Shown piece by piece: positions 14,889-20,886 of a stretch of DNA of 25,840 nt. Where the stretch lies: positions 1-25,840 of the forward strand of contig JBECKQ010000216.1 of assembly GCA_040235375.1 (NCBI GenBank), given 5' to 3'. The first letter of the stretch is position 1, and each line of letters begins with the position of its first letter. The stretch is from JBECKQ01 sp040235375 (lineage in GTDB: Bacteria; Planctomycetota; Phycisphaerae; UBA1845). The notes beneath the pieces are model-generated. The model saw only the letters and a list, made by a program, of their open reading frames with translations. It made no database searches and was not told the origin of the DNA. The position numbers were made by a program, and so were the translations under genes.

Positions 14889-17048
14889 ATGCCCCACACT
14901 GCGCAAGAGCCGTTCATGAAGACGTGCAGGTGCAACCACATCCGAACGATACCGCTGACGATGTTCTGCCTGCTGTTCGGCGCAGCGGCACCGCCTGCGA
15001 GGGCGGCCGACGCCGGCATCCGTTGGACAGCCGTCGGGCATCGCACCTCCGTCGACGGCGTGGCGTTCTCACCGGATGGCCGGTTGGCCGCCTCCGCCGG
15101 TGAGGACCATACGCTCAAGCTCTGGCGGACGGCCGATGGATCACCCGTGCGGACGATTGTGCATCCCAACAATTTCGACCTGCATTCCGTGGAGTTCGCC
15201 TCCGACGGGTTGTCCATCGTCGCCAGCGGAGCAGGCGGCGCGTATCAATGGCGTGTCTCCGACGGCGAACTCATCCAGACCTTCTGCTGTCTGGAAACGG
15301 GCTACGATACAGCGTTCTACGACGGCGGTCAGAAGCTGGCGGTCGGCGGCTCGATCGACGGTCTCGCCGCCGACGTCCGCCTGTTTCGGATCAGCGACGG
15401 CGCGCTTCTCCAGACTTTCACCGGCGCAGACTTGAGATACGTGCTTTCGGTGCTGGTGACGGCAGGCGGAAAGCTGATCGCGGCGGAGGGGTCGCCGTCC
15501 GCCGGTCAGGGTACCGGCGCAATTCGCATCTGGGATATTGCCTCCGGCGTCGAAGAACACGTGCTCACCGAGCACACCGGTCGCGTAACGTCGTTGGCTC
15601 TCGCGCCAGACGGGCAGACATTCGCTTCCGGCAGCGATGACCAGACCATCAAACTCTGGGACGTCGCCTCGGCGACGTCGATCGACACGTTGACCGGACA
15701 TACCGGCTTCGTGTTCGATGTCACGTTCTCGCCCGACGGTCTGAACCTTGCGTCCGCCAGTGCGGATGCCACCGTGCGCACCTGGGACCTCGGCACGGGC
15801 CAGGCCACGCAGGTGCTCACCGACTTCGTGGACGATGTCGCGGGCGTACGGTACTCACCCGACGGCGAAACATTGATTGGGTGCGGCGGCAGAATCTTCG
15901 CCAACGTGGCCGACCCGGCGGTCCGCGTGTGGTCGGCCGGCGACGGTCAACTCCTCAATACGTTCACGCAGTTCGGCACGTCGCTGGAATCGGTGGCGAT
16001 ATCCGGCGACGGAGCGACGTTGGCGGCCGCCGGGGCGTACGATGTGAACGGTTACGTCGAACTCCGCGCGGTCGCCGACGGCACGCAGTTGATGACGATC
16101 GACGAGCCGGCGTGGGTGTACGAAGTGGCCTTTTCGCCGGACTCGACGTTGCTCGCATCCGCCGGCTCCGACAAGGTGATTCGAGTGCGCGACGCGACAA
16201 CCGGCGGGCTGCTGCACAGCCTGACCGGGCATACCGGCACCATCCAGGCGTTGGCGTTTTCACCGGACTCCGCCGTGCTCGCCTCGACCGCGTACGGCGA
16301 GCCGATCCGCCTGTGGAATCCCGCCACCGGCGGACTGATCCGAACGCTCACCGCCGCCAGTCCGGGGGCGATCGCTTTGGGGTTTTCGGCAGACGGACAG
16401 TACCTGGCCGGTGCGCAGGATCAGGAGGCCCGGTTGTGGCGCGTCGCCGATGGCGGGATCGAGCAGACGTACTCCGGCATCGACCTCAGTTCAAGCGTCG
16501 CGGTTTCGCCGACGGGTAATGTGCTGGCCGTCGGTTATCACGACGGAAACATCAAGATTTTTAACCTCGCGACGGGGGCGGACCTGCGGACGCTCCCAGT
16601 CCAGTTCGGTCACGTGAGCGCGATCGCGTTTTCGTCCGACGGGGAGGTGCTGGCGGCGAGCTACAACCTCGACGAACCGGCCGTGCGATTCTGGCGCGTT
16701 GCCGACGGAGCGTTGTTGGAGACAATTCAAGAGGAGACGGCTACCGGAGTCCCGACCCTGGTTCTATCGCCCGACGATCGGCTTTTTGCGTTTATTCGTC
16801 GGGACAACGCGCTGGTGGTCGCCCGGAATCCGGTCGGCCCGCTGCCTGGTGATATCGACGACGACGGCCTGATCGGTCAGGCGGATTATCTCGCGTTCAC
16901 CGACTGCATTGCCGGCCCTGGCGCCGCACCGACACCCGCCCAGCCGTTATCGGCTCAACAGTGCTACAACGTTTTCGACTCCGACGCGGATGCGGATGTT
17001 GACCTGGCAGACTTCGCGGAGTTCGCCGCGGTCTTCTCCGGGCCATAG
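14889..17048 (+). CDS. Exported WD40-repeat protein with C-terminal dockerin-like domain
   Basis: A 719-residue protein from the ATG at 14889 (AAAGG about 10 nt upstream); ATG at 14916 is an alternative giving a tidier signal peptide (MKTCRCNHIRTIPL, then LLFGAAAPPARA and cleavage near ARAAD). I count about 14 WD40 units, enough for two seven-bladed propellers. Typical blades read VAFSPDGRLAASAGEDHTLKLW near the start and LTGHTGFVFDVTFSPDG near the middle. The last 66 residues hold two EF-hand-like/dockerin-like calcium motifs, GDIDDDGLIGQADY and FDSDADADVDLADF, a pattern common in planctomycete exported proteins. It is probably a cell-surface or periplasmic scaffold; the ligand is unknown. 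It stands alone between divergent and repeat-rich regions. Confidence 0.88.
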   Translation: MPHTAQEPFMKTCRCNHIRTIPLTMFCLLFGAAAPPARAADAGIRWTAVGHRTSVDGVAFSPDGRLAASAGEDHTLKLWRTADGSPVRTIVHPNNFDLHSVEFASDGLSIVASGAGGAYQWRVSDGELIQTFCCLETGYDTAFYDGGQKLAVGGSIDGLAADVRLFRISDGALLQTFTGADLRYVLSVLVTAGGKLIAAEGSPSAGQGTGAIRIWDIASGVEEHVLTEHTGRVTSLALAPDGQTFASGSDDQTIKLWDVASATSIDTLTGHTGFVFDVTFSPDGLNLASASADATVRTWDLGTGQATQVLTDFVDDVAGVRYSPDGETLIGCGGRIFANVADPAVRVWSAGDGQLLNTFTQFGTSLESVAISGDGATLAAAGAYDVNGYVELRAVADGTQLMTIDEPAWVYEVAFSPDSTLLASAGSDKVIRVRDATTGGLLHSLTGHTGTIQALAFSPDSAVLASTAYGEPIRLWNPATGGLIRTLTAASPGAIALGFSADGQYLAGAQDQEARLWRVADGGIEQTYSGIDLSSSVAVSPTGNVLAVGYHDGNIKIFNLATGADLRTLPVQFGHVSAIAFSSDGEVLAASYNLDEPAVRFWRVADGALLETIQEETATGVPTLVLSPDDRLFAFIRRDNALVVARNPVGPLPGDIDDDGLIGQADYLAFTDCIAGPGAAPTPAQPLSAQQCYNVFDSDADADVDLADFAEFAAVFSGP

Positions 17049-17111
17049 GGCTCACCGGCATCACGCCCCTTCTCAGTGCCACAAGCCGCCTTCGCTCCAA
17101 GACGGCGGCAC

Positions 17112-17139
17112 AATGCGGCATGTCACAAAAACGTGCCTG
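17112..17139 (-). repeat. 28-nt inverted repeat, left copy (REP-like)
   Basis: The reverse complement of this segment matches 18352-18379 at 27 of 28 positions. The core on the minus strand is CAGGCACGTTTTTGTGA followed by ATGCCGCATT. The two copies face each other around dtxR and feoA. Confidence 0.7.
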
Positions 17140-17158
17140 GAACCCCTGCGATGCCCCC

Positions 17159-17187
17159 CTGGAGTGGGCCAAAACCGGGCACTCCAG
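17159..17187. repeat. Inverted repeat CTGGAGTG / CACTCCAG
   Basis: Perfect 8-nt arms at 17159-17166 and 17180-17187 are separated by 13 nt. It lies 18 nt upstream of the dtxR -35 box. It could be a terminator-like structure insulating the feo promoter, an operator, or part of the repeat element that begins at 17112. Confidence 0.45.
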
Positions 17188-17205
17188 CGGCCGGCGGATT
17201 TTCCC

Positions 17206-17235
17206 TTGACATTCTGCCAGCGGCAAGTCTATTAT
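17206..17235 (+). promoter_or_regulatory. Sigma70-type promoter of the dtxR-feo operon
   Basis: A perfect TTGACA (17206-17211) and TATTAT (17230-17235) are separated by 18 nt. The -10 box lies about 49 nt before the dtxR ATG. It is the clearest promoter in the window. Confidence 0.75.
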
Positions 17236-17248
17236 TAACCGAGGTTAA
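17235..17248. promoter_or_regulatory. Palindromic operator, likely DtxR/MntR-type box
   Basis: TTAACC and GGTTAA arms flank a GA centre. The palindrome overlaps the last base of the -10 box and the expected transcription start, where a bound repressor would block initiation. The half-site resembles those of DtxR/MntR-family boxes (for example TTAGG/CCTAA of DtxR) without being identical. As the next gene encodes such a repressor, metal-dependent autoregulation of the whole feo operon is inferred. Confidence 0.65.
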
Positions 17249-17283
17249 AAGTAGTTCGGGAGTCTGGTTTAAACGGACGTAAT

Positions 17284-18009
17284 ATGACCGCCGCGACGGG
17301 ACCACAACTCGGGCAGTCCACCGAAGATTACCTCAAGGCCATCTTCAAGCTGGAGGAACTCGGGCCGGTGGGGACGTCATGCCTCGCCGAGGCCCTGGAC
17401 GTATCGGCCGCGGCGGTGTCGAAGTCCGTTCAGCAGTTGGCCGAACGCGGGTACGTGAACCATCGGCCGTACCGCGGCGTGTCGCTGACCGCCAAGGGGC
17501 GGAAGGTGGCGCTCGAGATCATCCGGCATCACCGGCTGCTCGAGCTGTTTCTACATGATGTGCTGGGGTACGGCTGGCACGAGGTCGACGCGGAGGCCGA
17601 ACGCCTGGAACACCATATTTCCGAGGAATTCGAGGCCCGGATCGACCGGCTGCTCAACTATCCGAGCATCGACCCGCACGGCGATCCGATCCCGTCCCGC
17701 GAGGGGCACTTCGAGCCGCGGACAGGCAAGCCGCTGGCGGACTGCGAAGCGGGCGACGGCGTCATGATCCTGCGGGTGTGCGATCGGAACCCGGAAGCGC
17801 TGAAGTACCTCGGACGCAGGCATCTGCGGCCGGGGACGCTGGTGAAGATCGTTGAAGTGCAGCCGTTCAACGGTCCGCTGACGCTTCAGACGGCGCTGGA
17901 GACGTTCTCGATCGGCAAGGAGCTGGCGGGGTACGTGTTCGTGAAGGCCGTGGAGGGAGACAGCGACAGCGCCTTCGGCGAGTGGGAAAGTGAGAAAGCG
18001 AGCAAGTGA
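17284..18009 (+). CDS. DtxR/MntR-family metal-dependent repressor
   Basis: A 241-residue three-domain repressor: winged helix (about 10-75), dimerisation/metal domain (about 76-150) and a FeoA/SH3-like C-terminal domain (about 152-228). Aligned by eye to C. diphtheriae DtxR, the metal residues are D15 (DtxR M10), H83, E87, D102, E106 (DtxR C102), E109 and H110. The D15/E106/E109/H110 set equals D8/E99/E102/H103 of B. subtilis MntR, so manganese- or iron-sensing are both possible. Operon position ahead of feoA and feoB favours control of iron uptake. The last residues (ESEKASK) are encoded by an octanucleotide repeat that runs through the stop codon. Confidence 0.9.
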   Translation: MTAATGPQLGQSTEDYLKAIFKLEELGPVGTSCLAEALDVSAAAVSKSVQQLAERGYVNHRPYRGVSLTAKGRKVALEIIRHHRLLELFLHDVLGYGWHEVDAEAERLEHHISEEFEARIDRLLNYPSIDPHGDPIPSREGHFEPRTGKPLADCEAGDGVMILRVCDRNPEALKYLGRRHLRPGTLVKIVEVQPFNGPLTLQTALETFSIGKELAGYVFVKAVEGDSDSAFGEWESEKASK

Positions 18010-18044
18010 GAACGTGGGAACGTGGGGAAGTGAGCAAGTAGAAG
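17981..18044 (+). repeat. Octanucleotide tandem array, eight degenerate copies (consensus AGTGRGAA)
   Basis: The units in order are AGTGGGAA, AGTGAGAA, AGCGAGCA, AGTGAGAA, CGTGGGAA, CGTGGGGA, AGTGAGCA and AGTAGAAG. The dtxR stop codon lies in the fourth unit, so units 1-3 are coding and units 5-8 are spacer. Because 8 is not a multiple of 3, gain or loss of a unit upstream of the stop would change the protein tail. Confidence 0.75.
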
Positions 18045-18048
18045 GAAT

Positions 18049-18067
18049 CACGGGCAAGATGCCCGTG
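18049..18067. repeat. Hairpin CACGGGC-AAGAT-GCCCGTG
   Basis: A perfect 7-bp stem (18049-18055 with 18061-18067) has a 5-nt loop. It lies between the octanucleotide array and the feoA ribosome-binding site. I recall very similar sequences as common dispersed repeats in planctomycete genomes, which is memory rather than a search result. It could also modulate feoA translation or 3'-end stability of dtxR mRNA. Confidence 0.6.
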
Positions 18068-18096
18068 CCACAAGAGATACGGAGAGGGTGTTCGTC

Positions 18097-18324
18097 ATGA
18101 CGATTCGAATGAATGAGCTCGGACACGGACAGCAGGGCACAGTGCTCGACGTGCGGGTGCCGGGGTCGCTGCGGCAACGGCTGCTCGACCTGGGACTCGT
18201 GCCGGGCACCGCCATCGAACGCGTGATGGTGAGTCCGGCGGGCGATCCGATCTGCTACCGGGTGCGCGGGGCAATGATCGCGCTGCGCCGCTGCGATGCG
18301 AACGACGTGCTGTTGACGGTGTGA
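18097..18324 (+). CDS. feoA: Ferrous iron transport accessory protein FeoA
   Basis: A 75-residue SH3-like protein. The family block RLLDLGLVPGTAIERV, the SPAGDPICYRVRG segment and the ending ALRRCDANDVLLTV are diagnostic of FeoA, a small cytoplasmic partner needed for FeoB-driven Fe(II) uptake. The ATG at 18097 is preferred over an in-frame GTG at 18088 because GGAGAGGG at 18081-18088 is spaced correctly for it. It follows dtxR by 87 nt of repeat-rich spacer and precedes the split feoB by 184 nt of repeats. Confidence 0.93.
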   Translation: MTIRMNELGHGQQGTVLDVRVPGSLRQRLLDLGLVPGTAIERVMVSPAGDPICYRVRGAMIALRRCDANDVLLTV

Positions 18325-18351
18325 GGATTGGGCGGGCGAGGGAGAGGGGGT

Positions 18352-18379
18352 CAGGCACGTTTTTGTGAGATGCCGCATT
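18352..18379 (+). repeat. 28-nt inverted repeat, right copy (REP-like)
   Basis: This matches the reverse complement of 17112-17139 with one mismatch. The preceding GGGGT extends it into a GGGGTC[A/T]GGC[A/T]CGTTTTTG motif shared, inverted, with the tandem pair at 18433-18476. Confidence 0.7.
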
Positions 18380-18432
18380 CCGTCGCCGTTGCGTGGCGGG
18401 TGAGAAAGTAACGTTGATGGCCCGTGGTTTGT

Positions 18433-18476
18433 GGCAAAAACGAGCCAGACCCCTGGGCAAAAGCGAGCCAGACCCC
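18433..18476 (-). repeat. Tandem pair of a 21-nt motif related to the REP-like repeat
   Basis: Units at 18433-18453 and 18456-18476 differ at one base. Each reads GGCAAAA[A/G]CGAGCCAGACCCC on the plus strand, and the period is 23 nt. The reverse complement matches 17 of 21 positions of 18347-18367, so the feoA-feoB spacer contains three copies in head-to-head orientation and can fold into alternative stem-loops. Confidence 0.65.
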
Positions 18477-18508
18477 GTGCCACTTGGATCTGATTCGGGC
18501 CACAAGAA

Positions 18509-19354
18509 ATGTCATCCTGCAAGGCGTGTGTGATGGGCCACGGCAGCGCGACGAACGGTCGCGATTCGCTCATGTCGCTGGGCAAGGCGATCGGGCATGA
18601 CTACGTCGTCGCGCTGGCCGGCAATCCGAACACGGGCAAGAGCACGGTTTTCAACCACTTGACCGGCATGCGGCAGCACACGGGGAACTGGCCGGGCAAG
18701 ACGGTGGCGCGGGCCGAGGGGACGTTTTCGCATGGGGGCAAGCGGTTTCAGCTCGTTGATCTGCCGGGGACGTACTCGCTCCTGGCGAACAGCGTGGACG
18801 AGGAAGTCGCTCGAGATTTCGTGCTGTTCGGCCGGCCGGACTGCACGGTCGTCGTGTGCGACGCGACGGTGCTCGAGCGGAACCTGCACTTGGCGCTGCA
18901 AATCATGGAGATCACCGATCGGGTGGTGGTGTGCGCGAACCTGATCGACGAGGCGGATCGCAAGCGGATCGCCCTCGAGGCGCGGGCGCTCGAGCGCGAG
19001 CTGGGTGTGCCGGTCGTGCCGACGGCGGCACGGCGCGGGCAGGGGCTCGAACATCTGGTCGAGCACATTCACTCAGTGGCGAGCGGGGCGGAGAAGTTGA
19101 AACCGCTGCGCGCCGAGCTGGATCCGGCAGTAGAGAAGGCGGTGAACGAGATTTCGGAAGACCTGCTGAGCGTCGCTCCGGGCCTGCCGTGCCCGCGGTG
19201 GATTGCGCTGCGGCTGCTGGAGGGCGACGAGCGGATTGAGAAAGCGGTCATGAACGGCGAGCTGGCGTCGCTCTACGAACCGGCCGGCAACGGATCAAAG
19301 GCCACACGCAGCAGGACGGCGTCTCAGGAGGCGGTGGCATGGGCCGATCCGTGA
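18509..19354 (+). CDS. feoB: FeoB N-terminal part: soluble GTPase (split FeoB)
   Basis: A 281-residue protein equal to the cytoplasmic G domain of FeoB plus the GDI-like helical region. G-protein motifs are G1 GNPNTGKST (38-46), G2 threonine near T65 in GKTVARAEG, G3 DLPG (84-87), G4 NLIDEAD (144-150) and G5-like PTAARRGQG (from 171). HTGNWPGKTV is specific to FeoB. It hydrolyses GTP to power or gate Fe(II) transport. The frame stops where a one-piece FeoB would continue into its membrane domain, and the next gene supplies that domain with its own ribosome-binding site. Starts at 18533 (AAGG upstream) or 18572 are possible; 18509 keeps a Cys/His-containing N-terminus. Confidence 0.88.
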   Translation: MSSCKACVMGHGSATNGRDSLMSLGKAIGHDYVVALAGNPNTGKSTVFNHLTGMRQHTGNWPGKTVARAEGTFSHGGKRFQLVDLPGTYSLLANSVDEEVARDFVLFGRPDCTVVVCDATVLERNLHLALQIMEITDRVVVCANLIDEADRKRIALEARALERELGVPVVPTAARRGQGLEHLVEHIHSVASGAEKLKPLRAELDPAVEKAVNEISEDLLSVAPGLPCPRWIALRLLEGDERIEKAVMNGELASLYEPAGNGSKATRSRTASQEAVAWADP

Positions 19355-20730
19355 CGCCGCAGGGGATTGTCCAACGCGCACATGCGCTGCGGGACGAGCT
19401 TGGTGCGGGCGTGCACGAGCGGATCGCCGAGTCGCTGTACGCGACGGCGACGCGCGTGGCGCAGGCCGGCGTCAGCGTGAAGGGCAAGCCGCGCGTGGAC
19501 TGGGACCTGCTCGCGGATCGGATTCTGACCAGCCGGATGTTCGGCTTTCCCATCATGATCGCCGGGCTGGCGGTGATTCTCTGGCTGACGATCGCGGGGG
19601 CGAACGCGCCGAGCGCGGCCATTTTCTCGGTATTGTTCTGGCTGCATGACAAGATGGCGGCGGGGATGACCGCGATCGGCGCGCCGTGGTGGCTGACCGG
19701 GTTTCTGATCAACGGCGTGTATCGCGGGCTGGCCTGGGTGGTGTCGGTGATGCTGCCGCCGATGGCGATTTTCTTTCCGATCTTCACGCTGCTCGAGGAC
19801 GTGGGGTACCTGCCGCGCGTGGCGTTCAACCTGGATCGCGCGTTTCGCTGGTGCGGAGGCCACGGAAAGCAATCGCTGACGATGGGGATGGGGTTCGGGT
19901 GCAATGCCGCCGGTGTCACGGCATGTCGCATCATCGATTCGCCGCGCGAGCGACTGATCGCGATCCTGACGAACAACTTCATGCTGTGCAACGGGCGCTG
20001 GCCGACCATCATCATGGTGGCGACGGTGTTCGTGGCGGCGTCGTTCAGCGCGGTGTGGTCGAGCGTGGTGGCGACGGCGGCGGTCGGCGGCGTGACGCTG
20101 CTGGGCGTGGTGGCGACGTTCCTGGTGTCGCGTGGGCTGTCACGGACGGTGCTGAAGGGCGAGTCGAGCCACTTTTATCTCGAGCTGCCGCCGTACCGGC
20201 GACCGAACGTGCTGCGCGTGGTCCACCGATCGATTGTCGATCGGACCATCTTCGTGCTGGGGCGGGCGTGCATGACGGCCGCGCCGGCGGGGGGGCTGAT
20301 CTGGCTGCTGGGGAACATCAACGTCGGCGATGCCAGCCTGATGGCGCATATCACGACCGCGATCGATCCGGTGGGGCGGTTCTTCGGCCTCGACGGTGTC
20401 ATATTGCTGGCATTCATCGTGGCGCTGCCGGCGAACGAGATCGTCGTGCCGACGATGCTGATGGCCTACCTGGCGCGCAGTCAGATGGTGAACATGGACA
20501 ACATGGCCCAGATCGGGGCACTGCTCCACGAGCACGGGTGGACGCTGCTCACCGCGGCGTGCCTGATGCTCTTTTCACTGCTGCACTATCCGTGCGCGAC
20601 GACGACCTGGACGATCTATCGCGAGACGGGCAGCGTGAAGTGGACGCTCTGGGCGAATCTCATGCCGCTGACGCTGGCGCTGATCGCCTGTGCGCTGGTG
20701 GCGAACGTCGCGCGGGCGCTCGGGGCCTAG
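19339..20730 (+). CDS. feoB: FeoB C-terminal part: Fe(II) permease (split FeoB)
   Basis: A 463-residue polytopic inner-membrane protein equal to the membrane half of FeoB. After a helical N-terminus (1-60) the first gate block GFGCNAAGVTACRIIDSPRE (from 185) and TNNFMLCNGRWP (211-222) are seen, with the variant typical of Clostridia-like FeoB. A second gate follows near the C-terminus with LLHYPCATTTWTIYRETGS. AGGAGG at 19326-19331, 7 nt before the ATG at 19339, gives it an independent strong start, and it overlaps the G-domain gene by 16 nt in another frame. This argues for a genuine two-gene FeoB rather than a frameshift mutation. Confidence 0.9.
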   Translation: MGRSVTPQGIVQRAHALRDELGAGVHERIAESLYATATRVAQAGVSVKGKPRVDWDLLADRILTSRMFGFPIMIAGLAVILWLTIAGANAPSAAIFSVLFWLHDKMAAGMTAIGAPWWLTGFLINGVYRGLAWVVSVMLPPMAIFFPIFTLLEDVGYLPRVAFNLDRAFRWCGGHGKQSLTMGMGFGCNAAGVTACRIIDSPRERLIAILTNNFMLCNGRWPTIIMVATVFVAASFSAVWSSVVATAAVGGVTLLGVVATFLVSRGLSRTVLKGESSHFYLELPPYRRPNVLRVVHRSIVDRTIFVLGRACMTAAPAGGLIWLLGNINVGDASLMAHITTAIDPVGRFFGLDGVILLAFIVALPANEIVVPTMLMAYLARSQMVNMDNMAQIGALLHEHGWTLLTAACLMLFSLLHYPCATTTWTIYRETGSVKWTLWANLMPLTLALIACALVANVARALGA

Positions 20731-20746
20731 AGCAAGCTCTATTCAC

Positions 20747-20803
20747 TCGTAGCGGAAGCCCCACGCTTTTCGGCAAGGGTACTAGGGCGTACGCACGCTA
20801 CGA
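20747..20803. repeat. Inverted repeat TCGTAGCG / CGCTACGA between convergent genes
   Basis: Perfect 8-nt arms at 20747-20754 and 20796-20803 enclose 41 nt. It lies between the permease gene and the convergent pckA. It may act as a bidirectional transcription barrier or be a dispersed element; no T-tract is adjacent. Confidence 0.4.
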
Positions 20804-20886
20804 ATTACATGAAACCGCTGTAGAAGTCGCGAGGAAACAAGGAATCAGCGCCTTGGCTCGATGTCGCCCGGCGGGGCCGCCATCCT

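Noticed and set aside
14486..15217. Minus-strand 243-codon frame upstream of and into the WD40 gene
   Set aside because: More than a third is antisense to the signal peptide and first WD40 blades; the rest is Ser/Pro/Arg-rich with no recognised family.
19339..19354. Frameshift or sequencing error joining the two FeoB halves
   Set aside because: The second gene has its own optimally spaced AGGAGG and ATG, and the split lies at a domain border, which fits two genes better than an error.
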